From the NCBI RefSeq assembly GCF_000171815.1, contig NZ_ABGR01000001.1:186001-250000 (forward strand): a stretch of DNA of 64,000 nt. The letters are read 5' to 3'. Made by a program: the position numbers and the translations under genes. Positions within the stretch are counted from its first letter, which is position 1; every line of letters starts with the position of its first letter. Origin of the DNA: Vibrio sp. AND4 (GTDB lineage: Bacteria > Pseudomonadota > Gammaproteobacteria > Enterobacterales > Vibrionaceae). Under the pieces are notes generated by a model that was given only the letters and a program-made list of their open reading frames with translations, did no database searches and was not told the origin of the DNA. Positions 36,592-45,520 of this stretch are shown here, piece by piece.

Positions 36592-38244
36592 TTAAGAAGC
36601 TCTGCATGTTTTAAAGATATCCAGTTTTCCGTCGTAAGCATTGGTTTCAATGTCCATTACACCCAGCAACGAGTGGAAAACATTATCGTGCGAATGCGTT
36701 TCCGTTTTCTGGGCTTCTTGCGCTAAGCAATCAGCATTGATGTGTTTGGCTTGTTTGAAGCCCGGTGACATCCAAAGCATCATAGGAACACGTTTTTGAA
36801 AGTCCGGAGCTAAGCCATACGGCATGCCATGTAAGAATAAGCCATTTTCGCCCAGAGATTCGCCGTGATCAGAGACGTAGATCAGAGCGGTATTGTATTT
36901 CTCCTCCAATGCTTTTAATTTCGCAATGGTTTTATCTAAGACAAAGTCTGTGTAGCGAATGGTATTATCGTAGGAGTTAACGATTTGCTCAACGCTGCAG
37001 TTTTCAATGTCTGCACGAGGACAGTCTGGTTGGAAAAACGCTTTGTCTTTTGGGTAGCGTTGGAAATACGTAGGACCATGGCTACCAATTAAATGCAATG
37101 CAACAATGCGGTTGCCTTGCATACTTTCGATTTGATCATCTAAGTTGTTTAACAATGCCATGTCATAACAGGTTCTGCCGTTGCACAATTCGTTTTTCTG
37201 GCTGCGGTCTACTTCGATCTTATGGATCTTATTTGCAACGCCTTTGTCACCACCATCGTTTTCTTTCCACAGTAAATCGATGCCCGCTCGCTGCATGATT
37301 TCCAAGGCATTATCTTGGTTATCCGCTTTACTCCGCTCAAAATCTCGGCGAGGCAGTTGAGAGAACATACAAGGTACAGAGACAGCGGTCGCCGTGCCGC
37401 AAGAAGAGACGTCTTGGAACGAAATTATATCTAATTTACTGGTGTATGGGTTGGTTTCACGTTCATAACCGTTGATTTGGTAATTCTGGGTACGTGCTGT
37501 CTCACCGACCACAAAGACGAGTAGCGTTGGCTTCTCTTTCGCTTGCTCTAGAGCCTGTTGGGATTGTTTGGCATCCGAACCTATTTCACGATATGGCTCT
37601 GGTGTTGTCAGATAGGTCTCTTTGACATAGCTAGAGATCGCATAAACAAACTGAGTGGGGATGATGACTTTTTTCAGGTAGCTATTGTTTCGACCGACAG
37701 ACGCATAATCTTGGTAATACAAGCTTGCAATCATTGCGATAACAGCCAACGACGCCAGCATTGATGCCACCTTAGTCAGGGTAAATCGAAGCCACTTGCC
37801 CTCTAAAGGTTTGAGTTTTATCTTAAAAACAAGAAACGCCGGGATAACACCCATCAATACTGTCCAGATGACCGAATAGGCACTTAAGTATGAGGTGGCT
37901 TCACTGCTGTCCGTCTCGGCAATGTTGGTGATCATGCCAGTATCAAAGAGGATACCGTAGTTGTAGCCAGCGTAACTCACCATGCTTGAGGTGATCAGCA
38001 GCAAGATAAAAAACGGCTTACTTATCCAAGGCCAACTAAATAGGTTGAATAAGAAGTTCAGTGCTGCAAAAAAGAAGATTGGAATCGTAATAATGAAACC
38101 GATCTTCACTTGCTCCAGACTCGAGAAAATGTGTACTAGCTGTTCGTAAATCGGGATGTTTACTACAAGAGCAAAGTACAAAGCGAGTAAAAGTGTAAAG
38201 GTAACGTGTGAGAGACCTTTGGTTGGGAATTCAATTGTCTTCAT
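36592..38244 (-). CDS. eptA: Lipid A phosphoethanolamine transferase EptA-like
   Basis: 550 aa from ATG at 38244 (MKTIEFPTKGLSHVTFTLLL); the longest frame adds 14 residues. Five N-terminal membrane helices (to about residue 185), then a periplasmic sulfatase-fold domain. VVGETARTQNYQINGY contains the catalytic Thr nucleophile, with further metal ligands in YVSDHGESLGENG and LHLIGSHGP. It moves phosphoethanolamine from phosphatidylethanolamine to lipid A, lowering polymyxin binding. The by-product diacylglycerol is the substrate of the dgkA gene 20 bases upstream. Confidence 0.9.
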   Translation of the reverse strand: MKTIEFPTKGLSHVTFTLLLALYFALVVNIPIYEQLVHIFSSLEQVKIGFIITIPIFFFAALNFLFNLFSWPWISKPFFILLLITSSMVSYAGYNYGILFDTGMITNIAETDSSEATSYLSAYSVIWTVLMGVIPAFLVFKIKLKPLEGKWLRFTLTKVASMLASLAVIAMIASLYYQDYASVGRNNSYLKKVIIPTQFVYAISSYVKETYLTTPEPYREIGSDAKQSQQALEQAKEKPTLLVFVVGETARTQNYQINGYERETNPYTSKLDIISFQDVSSCGTATAVSVPCMFSQLPRRDFERSKADNQDNALEIMQRAGIDLLWKENDGGDKGVANKIHKIEVDRSQKNELCNGRTCYDMALLNNLDDQIESMQGNRIVALHLIGSHGPTYFQRYPKDKAFFQPDCPRADIENCSVEQIVNSYDNTIRYTDFVLDKTIAKLKALEEKYNTALIYVSDHGESLGENGLFLHGMPYGLAPDFQKRVPMMLWMSPGFKQAKHINADCLAQEAQKTETHSHDNVFHSLLGVMDIETNAYDGKLDIFKTCRAS

Positions 38245-38264
38245 GATAATTCTGCTCAGGGTGA

Positions 38265-38621
38265 CTAAATTAGAATCGATGCCCAAACAAATAGGGCAAG
38301 AACAAGCGCAACAAATACGGCTGCAGAACCTATGTCTTTGGCCCTTCCACTGAGCTCATGCCAGTCATCGCTGACACGATCGACAACCGCTTCGACGGCG
38401 GAGTTAAGTAATTCAACGATGACAACGAGCAATAGGCTGCTGATCATCAATGTTCGTTCGAGCATGGTCACAGGAAGCAAGAATGCACAGATAGAAAGTA
38501 CGAGTGTAAGTACCAGTTCTTGTCTGAAAGCGGCTTCGTGAATCCATGCTGCTTTCAATCCTTGAAATGAGTAGCCGGTGGCGTCCAATATCCGGCGAAT
38601 GCCTGTTTTACCTGGTTTCAA
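38265..38621 (-). CDS. dgkA: Diacylglycerol kinase DgkA
   Basis: 118 aa (E. coli 121), three membrane helices. EAAFRQELVLTLVLSICAF and the catalytic ELLNSAVEAVVDRVSDDWHEL with KDIGSAAVFVAL are the DgkA signature. It phosphorylates diacylglycerol to phosphatidate at the inner membrane, recycling the by-product of EptA. Co-transcribed with eptA. Confidence 0.94.
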   Translation of the reverse strand: MKPGKTGIRRILDATGYSFQGLKAAWIHEAAFRQELVLTLVLSICAFLLPVTMLERTLMISSLLLVVIVELLNSAVEAVVDRVSDDWHELSGRAKDIGSAAVFVALVLALFVWASILI

Positions 38622-39204
38622 AATATGACCTTTTATACTACTTAGCCTAAAAAAGAGGATGCTCGGTGAGAAAGCTCCTCAGATAACAGAAGAGCATCGA
38701 ATTGAGAAAATATAAAACTACTGCTTCGGACGTGAAATAACTGTGAAAAAGGAGCGTCCGACGCTAGATTTTGTCAATTTGATGCGGATTTATACGCTAG
38801 GACCCTGGGTCGTAGACGGTATCGCTTTATTTGCTGGACGTTTGCGTATAGCAAGCACTTGAGTGATTGGTGCTACCAATAGCATCAGCGCTATTTTTAC
38901 TTCCGTTCTCACTGTTTCTGCCTTAACGACTTTTTTCTAACTAGCCATTGGTATAAGAACAATTCAAGTTCGTGTTCTGCTTGGTCAGCATTGGTCACAT
39001 CAACAATGGGGGTGAAGATACTTATATGCCGTTATTGCGGAAGATAGCGAGGAAAAGCAATGATTTATATCTGCGCTGATCCATTGTTGCAGCAAATTAA
39101 CGAAAGAAATGTACATTGTTTTATTGAGGAGAGATGTCTATCTATTGTATTGAATTGTCGCCCTTTGTAAGGGCGATAATTAAGTTATTGATAAGTCTGT
39201 GAAT
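38622..39204 (-). promoter_or_regulatory. Intergenic region between two-component genes and dgkA-eptA
   Basis: 583 bases. It should carry the dgkA-eptA promoter (minus strand) and the end of the two-component transcript. A possible small ORF at 38790-38912 is listed separately. I could not find clear response-regulator direct repeats by eye. Confidence 0.35.
38790..38912 (-). CDS. Possible 40-aa small protein with signal-like N-terminus
   Basis: GTG start with AAGG nine bases upstream, 40 codons, stop TAA. The peptide opens MRTEVKIALMLLVAPITQVLA, a basic end plus hydrophobic core as in a signal peptide or membrane anchor, then a basic Ser/Thr/Pro tail (IRKRPANKAIPSTTQGPSV). It lies upstream of dgkA on the same strand. 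No homolog recognised; could be chance. Confidence 0.3.
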   Translation of the reverse strand: MRTEVKIALMLLVAPITQVLAIRKRPANKAIPSTTQGPSV

Positions 39205-40491
39205 TTATTTGGGGAAGTTAATGGTAAAGCATGCGCCGCCATATGGACTGTGTGAAACGGACACCTCTCCTTTTTGTAATTCGATGATTTGCTTGACGAT
39301 CGCAAGCCCGAGACCACAGCCACTGATGCTCTTGTTGCGTGATTGGTCGGCACTGTAAAAGGCATCATATAAATGAGGCCAGTGTTTTTCTTCGACGCCA
39401 CAACCGTCGTCATGGATGCAAATGAATAGCTTTTCGGAAGTTTCGACGAGCTCCAATACGATTTGAGTCTTCGCGTAGCGCATCGCATTTCGCATTAAGT
39501 TATCTAGAGCGCGTCTAAGCAATTGTGGATCGACATCAATGGTCGTTTTCGGCGAACTGGTATCAGTAATCTTAATAGAAAGAGGTGTGTCGCGTTGCCA
39601 TCCAGATAAAAGCGATTGAGTAAAGATCGATAATGCAACGGAGGATGTCTCTATTTCGACATTCGGTCGCTCCATTTTGGCGTAATAAAGTAGCTCTTCA
39701 ACCATACTCTCCATTTCATCAATGTCTTCTACAATACCTTTGACATACTTTTGCTGTTGCTCACTAAGTGAATTGCTAGCAAGTAGGTCTGCTTGCCATT
39801 GAAGGCGGAAGATTGGCGTTCGAAGCTCATGTGCGACGGCATTGGTCAGCATTCTATTGGTAGTGATGAGACGCGATACCTTGTCGGCCATATGGTTGAA
39901 GCTTTTATTCAGTGTGCCAACAGATTTGGCACTAGACGTATTTGCTCGAGCGTTAAAATCGCCGGAGGCAAAGGTGAATGTGACCTTCTCTAGTTCCCGA
40001 ACACGACGGCTCAAAAACCAAATGAGTAGGACGCAGTAGAGTGCAAAACCTGCGAGAAAGAAAAGCCAAACAATATTGTCATCAAAGTTGATCGCTTGAA
40101 TGATGGGACTATTGGGATTTTGACTTAACTTGAAGGTAGGTGAAGAGGGATCAAACCGAAACCATAAGTTACGTTCTTCATCGAAGGCTGTGTTGACGAA
40201 TGGATCCTCATCAAACACTTGTTGTATTATTTGGGGTACCTTTTTTATTTCCTCTACGATCAGAAGCATATGACTAGAGGTGGCAAATTTCTCTAGTTGT
40301 TTGATCGTGTACTCTTTGCCTTTTTCCTGATAAATAGGATAGATAAGCTCTTGAAACGCTTGAGCTTCGTGTTCTTCTAACAAATAGTCGTAGTCGGTAT
40401 TTAGTTGATAAACAATCACCTCATATCCAAATAAGCTGGCGGCAAAAAGAATGATTAAACCGAGAAAACTCTCTAGATAAATACGTCTCAC
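39205..40491 (-). CDS. Sensor histidine kinase, RstB/PhoQ-like
   Basis: 428 aa from GTG at 40491, which shares its G with the stop of the response regulator (TAGTG). Membrane helices near residues 5-25 and 140-160 enclose a ~115-residue acidic periplasmic sensor. A HAMP linker follows, then HisKA with AVAHELRTPIFRLQ (catalytic His near 240). The HATPase has N-box NLMRNAMRYAKTQIV, G1 DDGCGVEE and G2 GCGLGLAIVKQI. It probably senses envelope or cation stress and controls the adjacent dgkA-eptA genes (inference). Confidence 0.88.
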   Translation of the reverse strand: MRRIYLESFLGLIILFAASLFGYEVIVYQLNTDYDYLLEEHEAQAFQELIYPIYQEKGKEYTIKQLEKFATSSHMLLIVEEIKKVPQIIQQVFDEDPFVNTAFDEERNLWFRFDPSSPTFKLSQNPNSPIIQAINFDDNIVWLFFLAGFALYCVLLIWFLSRRVRELEKVTFTFASGDFNARANTSSAKSVGTLNKSFNHMADKVSRLITTNRMLTNAVAHELRTPIFRLQWQADLLASNSLSEQQQKYVKGIVEDIDEMESMVEELLYYAKMERPNVEIETSSVALSIFTQSLLSGWQRDTPLSIKITDTSSPKTTIDVDPQLLRRALDNLMRNAMRYAKTQIVLELVETSEKLFICIHDDGCGVEEKHWPHLYDAFYSADQSRNKSISGCGLGLAIVKQIIELQKGEVSVSHSPYGGACFTINFPK

Positions 40492-41207
40492 TATGCATTC
40501 CAAGCATCAGGAATGAACAAGTAACCTTTACCACGCACGGTAATGATTTTCTGAGGCGGTGTCGTCGTGTCTCCTAACTTTTTACGAAGTGTCACCACAC
40601 GATTATCAATGGTGCGGTCGGTGCCGTCGTACTCGATACCACGTAATGTTTTAGTTAGCCACTCGCGAGAAAGAGGCTGTTCAGGATGGCTTGAGAGTAC
40701 CCAAAGTAAGTCAAACTCACCGTCAGTCAGTGCGATCGGTTCATGGTTTAATGTACAAGCCTTTCGCAAGCGATTTAAACATAAAACACCGACTTCTAAA
40801 CAAGTATCAGAGTCTACGTTTGTTGGTTCTTTACGACGTAACAGCATTCGAATTCGCGCGAGTAAGACGCGGGGCTTGATTGGCTTGGTGACAAAATCAT
40901 CGGCACCAATTTCAAGCGCAGCGACATGGTCAAAATCATCACCACTTGCGGTTAGCATCAAGACCTTACCTTTATAGCACTCACGAATTAGACGACATAC
41001 ACTCAGTCCATCTTGGCCTGGCAGCATTAAATCAAGTAATACGAGGTCAGGCTGTGTTTCGATGATTGCATCTGGTGCATCGGTTCCGTTATCGATACAG
41101 CGGACGTTAAATCCTTGCTCAACGAAATATTCACGTAGCATAGTTTGCAGTTTAAGGTCGTCTTCGACGATGAAAATGGATTGCTTGTTATCTTGCGTAT
41201 TCATCAT
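40491..41207 (-). CDS. OmpR-family response regulator, RstA-like
   Basis: 238 aa. Receiver: acidic pair in IFIVEDDLKLQTML, phosphoacceptor Asp in LVLLDLMLPGQDGLSV, Thr in LMLTASGDD, Lys in DFVTKPIKPRVLLARI. C-terminal winged helix: ALTDGEFDLLWVLSSHPEQP, SREWLTKTLRG and RTIDNRVVTLRKKLGD. The TKPIKPRVLLARI stretch resembles RstA. First gene of the pair; autoregulation likely. The adjacent lipid A modification genes are a plausible target. Confidence 0.9.
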   Translation of the reverse strand: MMNTQDNKQSIFIVEDDLKLQTMLREYFVEQGFNVRCIDNGTDAPDAIIETQPDLVLLDLMLPGQDGLSVCRLIRECYKGKVLMLTASGDDFDHVAALEIGADDFVTKPIKPRVLLARIRMLLRRKEPTNVDSDTCLEVGVLCLNRLRKACTLNHEPIALTDGEFDLLWVLSSHPEQPLSREWLTKTLRGIEYDGTDRTIDNRVVTLRKKLGDTTTPPQKIITVRGKGYLFIPDAWNA

Positions 41208-41435
41208 GGTGAGGTGCTTTGTCGGAATGATTCCTGAAACTTAAACAAATTTATCAATGATTTCAATAAAGATGATGAGTTAGAAGAGATTTATAGATTT
41301 TAACGATAAAGTTGTAGAGGCCTTGTGGGGAGTGAAAACAAAATTATTTGACTTGTGCACAAGCATTTTTCTGTGTTAATTCGGAACGTTTATTGACTGA
41401 GATTACTATGATTCAAGAGCATCGCTCAGACAACG

Positions 41436-41462
41436 ACTAAAAAAGCGGCCATCAGCCGCTTT
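41436..41462 (-). terminator. Terminator after the SDR gene
   Basis: AAAGCGGC-N5-GCCGCTTT with A-run on the plus strand (T-run on the minus), 30 bases after the stop. Confidence 0.85.
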
Positions 41463-41491
41463 GTGTGTTGCTTCGTCAAAAATTTGCGATA

Positions 41492-42211
41492 TTACGGTTG
41501 TTGTTTGGTTGGTGCTAGTGCAATTTCACGGATACAAACGTTTTGCGGCTGTTGGTACGCAAATACAACTGCACGAGCAATGTCGTCAGGAGCAAGAACA
41601 CCACCCATGTCTTCTTTCCATGCACCGTAACCGTCTTTGATATCTTGTGATGTGGTGTGAGAAAGCAGCTCTGTTTCTACCGCACCTGGTGCAATTGTGG
41701 TCACACGAACGTTGTATGACGCGACCTCTTCGCGAACGTTTTCGGAAATAGCGTGTACGGCAAATTTAGTCCCACAGTAAGCGGCGTGATCCGGGAAAGT
41801 CTTCTTACCTGCAATTGAGCTTATGTTGATAATAGTGCCACTATTACGGGCTTTCATTGGTGCTAGTACAGACTGCATGCCGTTTAGTAGGCCGAGAACG
41901 TTGACGTCGAACATGCGTTGCCACTCTGATGTGTCTTGTGTATCGATTTGACCAAGCAGCATCACGCCCGCGTTGTTTACAAGTGCGTCAGCTGGACCAA
42001 ATTTTTCTTCTGCTTTCGCAATTGCTGCTTCAAATGAAGACTTGTCTGTTACATCTACCTTTTCACATAACGTGTTTGGAAGATTCAGAGCTTCTAATCG
42101 TTCTGCGCGACGAGCAAGGAGAAGAAGTGGGTGACCTTCATCGCTTAGACGGCGAGCAATCGCTTCACCAATACCAGAACTTGCACCTGTAATTACAATC
42201 AGCTTTTTCAT
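41492..42211 (-). CDS. Short-chain dehydrogenase/reductase
   Basis: 239 aa from ATG at 42211 (SD AAGGAC); the longest frame adds 55 unlikely residues. Cofactor motif TGASSGIGEAIARRL near residue 8, NNAGV near 87 and catalytic Ser...YxxxK in NISSIAGKKTFPDHAAYCGTKFA (in parts). RRAERLEAL after the second strand suits NADPH. Similar to YdfG-type 3-hydroxy acid dehydrogenases; substrate unknown. Confidence 0.9.
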   Translation of the reverse strand: MKKLIVITGASSGIGEAIARRLSDEGHPLLLLARRAERLEALNLPNTLCEKVDVTDKSSFEAAIAKAEEKFGPADALVNNAGVMLLGQIDTQDTSEWQRMFDVNVLGLLNGMQSVLAPMKARNSGTIINISSIAGKKTFPDHAAYCGTKFAVHAISENVREEVASYNVRVTTIAPGAVETELLSHTTSQDIKDGYGAWKEDMGGVLAPDDIARAVVFAYQQPQNVCIREIALAPTKQQP

Positions 42212-42602
42212 CTTTTGTGTCCTTAATATTTTAAATCGTTTGTGTTTGAGTGAGACCTCAAGTTGACAACATATGTCTCGCTGCGATGAATATATATTAA
42301 GGAAATGGCTTTTGTTGATATATAGCACTTTAGGTAAAACACTGTTGTTATTTGGCAACAATAAGTTGTAAGCCAATAAAACTAGGGAGTAAATTACTAG
42401 AAGGTGAGAGCTATCTTTTTATCAGATAACTTTCACATGTTTTAATGTTCTATCGAAGGGCCGCCCGCAGTGCATAGTGGTCGTAAAAATCGCATTTGGG
42501 TAGAACAAGCCAGTGTTCATAACCGCTAAGTTATCTGGTTGAGTTATGGTGATGTTCATGATGAGTTACACATCACAATAAAAACTTTAATTGATATGGG
42601 TT
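42212..42602. promoter_or_regulatory. Intergenic region upstream of the SDR gene
   Basis: 391 bases with the SDR promoter (minus strand). It holds GTGAGAGctatc...gataACTTTCAC, an imperfect inverted repeat at 42403-42435, and TTATTTGGCAACAATAA at 42347-42363. No gene seen. Confidence 0.3.
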
Positions 42603-43085
42603 CTAAAGCTGCGTGATCTGGTCGGTAGAAAGACTAGATTGTGCTACCAAGACCATACCATGCATGAGTACCACACCCACTGTGAGTTTGAGTCGCATCG
42701 TCTGGTAACCTTTGGGTTCTGTTTCTTTCTCTATTTTTCGGATCAGCTTTTCTGCATACCAAACCGCAATGTAGCCAGCAGCGAGTAACAGCGTTGCGAG
42801 GACGTAATGCTTGCTGCCCTGCAGTAGTGCTCCCCAAGCAAGTAATACAAATAGGTTACTTAGTATTAGGGTGTTACGACTTAATCGATGATAAAAATGA
42901 TCAATGGCATTGCCCCAAAGTACGCCGGAGAGAAAGCTTAAAATTACCGCGCTGTAGGCGAGAAAAAACTGTTCCCCTGATAAGTTGAATAGGCTTCGCT
43001 CAGTAGCGATGAGAGTCAAGCTGAGCATAAATGGTAGCAGTCCTAAATAACCCAACTGCAGCATTGTCATTCGAGTGGTAGCCAT
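42603..43085 (-). CDS. DUF3429-family membrane protein
   Basis: 160 aa with five membrane segments. GYLGLLPFMLSL near the start and SFLSGVLWGNAI are the DUF3429 pattern. Function unknown. Lies 11 bases downstream of the glutathione peroxidase gene on the same strand, so probably co-transcribed. Confidence 0.85.
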   Translation of the reverse strand: MATTRMTMLQLGYLGLLPFMLSLTLIATERSLFNLSGEQFFLAYSAVILSFLSGVLWGNAIDHFYHRLSRNTLILSNLFVLLAWGALLQGSKHYVLATLLLAAGYIAVWYAEKLIRKIEKETEPKGYQTMRLKLTVGVVLMHGMVLVAQSSLSTDQITQL

Positions 43086-43096
43086 AGCCGTCCCCG

Positions 43097-43642
43097 TTAT
43101 AGTTGTTTTTCAATCATGTTGGTAAGCGTAGTACTTGTTGGAGAGGTTGAGCTTGGGAAGGTCGCAACGATTTCACCTTGGCTGTTAATTAGGAATTTGT
43201 AAAAGTTCCATTTCGGAATAATACCGGCTTGTTTACTAATCTCTGCAAAGACAGGATTTGCATTCTCACCAATAACAGACGTACGAGCCATCATGGGGAA
43301 GGTGACACCGTAATCGAGGTAGCAAATCTTTGCCGTTTTCTCTTCGCTACCCCTGTCTTGACGAAAGTCATTACTCGGGAAACCCAAAACGGTAAAATTT
43401 TGATTTTTGTACGTTTGATACAGCAGTTCTAATTGATTGAATTGGGGGGTAAATCCACATTGACTAGCGGTGTTTACAACTAACAAAGTTTTGCCTTTGA
43501 AGGCATCGCATAGCGATATTACTTCTGTTGAGTTGAGAAGTCGTTGCTTGCCTTGCAAAATATCTGGGCAGCTCGATGCTAAAGCAAGAGAGTTGATGGA
43601 GAGTAGTGTTGCAAAAAGTGTGCTGCGAGTGATTTCCTTCAT
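43097..43642 (-). CDS. Periplasmic glutathione-peroxidase-family protein
   Basis: 181 aa with a signal peptide (STLFATLLSINSLALAS before SCPDILQ). NTASQCGFTPQFNQLELLY carries the peroxidatic Cys, VLGFPSNDFRQD the GFPxNxF motif and KWNFYKFLIN the catalytic Trp-Asn. Export to the periplasm suggests it is thioredoxin-fold rather than strictly glutathione-using, and reduces peroxides at the envelope. The next gene (DUF3429) follows closely. Confidence 0.88.
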   Translation of the reverse strand: MKEITRSTLFATLLSINSLALASSCPDILQGKQRLLNSTEVISLCDAFKGKTLLVVNTASQCGFTPQFNQLELLYQTYKNQNFTVLGFPSNDFRQDRGSEEKTAKICYLDYGVTFPMMARTSVIGENANPVFAEISKQAGIIPKWNFYKFLINSQGEIVATFPSSTSPTSTTLTNMIEKQL

Positions 43643-43744
43643 GGTGATGATTCCTTTTTTTAAGTATAACTACTAGAAAAGGAATCAAACCGATCAAAAA
43701 ACCGCGGATTTCAGCGGCTTTTAGTCGTAGACGTCGCGTGTTGA

Positions 43745-44401
43745 TTATGCGAGTTTTAAATCAAACTGATTACGGTAGGCAACCATATCTTCGATGGTCA
43801 ATACTGGCATATTGTGCAAGCGGCTAAAAGCTATGATCTCAGGCGATTTTGCCATGGTGCCATCTGGGTTTGTCACTTCACATAGGACGCCAGCAGGCTG
43901 TAGACCGGCCATTTGCATTAGGTCGATAGTGCCTTCTGTGTGGCCACGGCGTGCCATCACACCACCTGGGCGTGCGCGTAATGGGAAGACGTGACCAGGA
44001 CGAGCCAAGTCATCTGGTTTTGCATTTGGGTTTGCTGCTGTTTTGATGGTTGTTACGCGGTCAGCGGCAGAAACGCCAGTCGTTACGCCATGTTTTGCTT
44101 CAATAGAAACCGTGAAAGCAGTTTGGTTTGCGCTGTTGTTGTTCACAACCATTGGTGGCAGTTCCAATTTGTCCGCTTGTACATCGGTCAGACACAGGCA
44201 AACAATGCCGCTGCATTCTCGGATCATCAGAGCCATTTGCTCATTAGTAAGGTGCTCTACGGAATAAATGATGTCGCCTTCGTTTTCACGATCTTCATCA
44301 TCGAGAAGAAGCACGCCACGGCCTTCTTTAAGTGCGATAAGTGCGTTTTCAACGCGAGTAATTGGGTCGCCAAATTCGGCAAGTAGTGATGACTGATTCA
44401 T
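43745..44401 (-). CDS. ribB: 3,4-dihydroxy-2-butanone 4-phosphate synthase RibB
   Basis: 218 aa (E. coli 217). [21 protein letters not shown] is the metal/substrate acidic loop; [20 protein letters not shown] and [18 protein letters not shown] complete the family pattern. It makes the four-carbon precursor of riboflavin from ribulose 5-phosphate. No GTP cyclohydrolase II domain is fused. Preceded by an FMN riboswitch, so repressed when FMN is plentiful. Confidence 0.96.
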   Translation of the reverse strand: MNQSSLLAEFGDPITRVENALIALKEGRGVLLLDDEDRENEGDIIYSVEHLTNEQMALMIRECSGIVCLCLTDVQADKLELPPMVVNNNSANQTAFTVSIEAKHGVTTGVSAADRVTTIKTAANPNAKPDDLARPGHVFPLRARPGGVMARRGHTEGTIDLMQMAGLQPAGVLCEVTNPDGTMAKSPEIIAFSRLHNMPVLTIEDMVAYRNQFDLKLA

Positions 44402-44582
44402 GGTTAACTCCTAAATATCACCAGAATCAGGGCGGTATGAGGGATCGTCACATTCTGTGCACGTGATAAGCTACCTACCACAAAATGGCACAAGCTCACG
44501 CAATAAAAATGCGATCCAAAAAAGAACTCCACCAGAGCTCATCAACAAAGAATGTTGAGAAAACGGCTGATGTTTTCTTATT

Positions 44583-44716
44583 CTCTTTCATCCGGACTGT
44601 AACCGTCGGCTCTGGCATCTCACCAGATCTGCTGACCTCGATCTAATCGAGCGCTCGCGGGCTTACTCAAAAGAGTATACCGCCGGTGGGGAATTTCGCC
44701 CCGCCCTGAGAACATT
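44583..44716 (-). promoter_or_regulatory. FMN riboswitch (RFN element) upstream of ribB
   Basis: On the minus strand the hallmark parts appear in order: TCAGGGCGGGGCGAAATTCC, CACCGGCGGTATA, a variable arm, AGCCCGCGAGCGC, GGTCAGCAGATCTGGTGAGA, GCCAGAGCCGACGGTTACAG and TCCGGATGAAAGAGAA. This matches the conserved RFN core closely. It lies about 180 bases before the ribB start; hairpins between could sequester the start or terminate. Confidence 0.95.
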
Positions 44717-45001
44717 GAATCCAACCGAAAAGGCCGGAAGTAAAACCCCGATACTCAAATGAGTATTCGGAATCAAGATAGTACTGTGAATTCCGTTCGT
44801 TGGCGAGTGGTTTTAACGATGCCAAAACTAAAGTCGTGAGTTGCATCAGTTTGAATCTTTTTGCTGGTGCGTACTGTTTAATATTGGGCGCTGTTTGATT
44901 TGGGGCGGCTTGTTTTGTGAGAATTAAAAGTGATCAGACAGGCCGCTTGCTTATCAAAAGTTCAGCTTTCTAGTCAGTAACTTCATTTGGGTGAGGAAAA
45001 G
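44717..45001. promoter_or_regulatory. Region upstream of the FMN riboswitch
   Basis: Holds the leftward promoter of the ribB leader (minus strand) close to 44730-44790. No ORF or RNA recognised in the rest. Confidence 0.3.
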
Positions 45002-45031
45002 AAAAGGGTCAGCACTGATACTGACCCTTTT
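45002..45031. terminator. Orphan bidirectional terminator-like hairpin
   Basis: AAAAGGGTCAG (45002-45012) and CTGACCCTTTT (45021-45031), 8-base loop. No called gene ends here; it lies 0.37 kb before the intron-like segment and could end an unseen transcript. Confidence 0.65.
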
Positions 45032-45385
45032 ATTGGTTATATTTTATATTATATGAGTACTAATTTTGACGTTGTTAGCGATGAATCTATATAGGGTTAG
45101 TTTGTAAGTTTTCATTACAAAGCGCAGTGATTTTAATGTTTGTTGGGAGTTAGTGCAAATATATATTATCGAAACTGTCTACATTGTGAGAATTCAACTG
45201 AAAGTATTTGGCTAAACGACGGCTTTTTAAAGTTTGAGTATTGTAATTTGTTTGCTTTTATGTTTGTTAAAATTTAAGTTGATTCGCCATGTTCAAACTA
45301 AGAGGAAAAATAATTCCAGGAAGCCTTTTTATAATAAGAAATGGGCTCAGGGACTCAAATCATCAGTAAGACTAGGTCAATAAAC
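45032..45385. other. AT-rich non-coding stretch
   Basis: About 350 bases, strongly AT-rich, without ORF, hairpin or repeat that I can support. Confidence 0.3.
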
Positions 45386-45392
45386 TAATAGT

Positions 45393-45518
45393 GCAGATAT
45401 CGAACGATCGCTCATACATGAGCGAGGGAGTGTCCATCCAGTGAAAGTCCTATTCACAAAGAACGGTGTGACTACCTACTCAGAAGTAAGAATAGTTACC
45501 GAGGCTGAATGCAGTAGG
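45393..45518 (+). ncRNA. Structured segment resembling a group II intron 5' (domain I) fragment
   Basis: Reading plus strand from GTGCAG (a GUGYG-like 5' end): a perfect hairpin CGCTCAT/ATGAGCG, then CCAGTGAAAGTCC with GTGAA/TTCAC pairing. Next a two-tier stem CGGTGTGACTACC...TAGTTACCG around TACTCAGAAGTA, then GAGGCTGAATGCAGTAGGC. The order GTGAAAGTCC / GGTGTGACTACC / ACCGAGGCTG is reminiscent of bacterial group II intron domain I. No reverse transcriptase and no domain V follow; it stops at the Qrr terminator. It could be a decayed intron or an unrelated RNA. Confidence 0.35.
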
Positions 45519-45520
45519 CA

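Noticed and set aside
40567-40977. 136-codon open frame on the plus strand
   Set aside because: Antisense shadow of the response regulator; composition rich in Ser/Arg typical of shadows.
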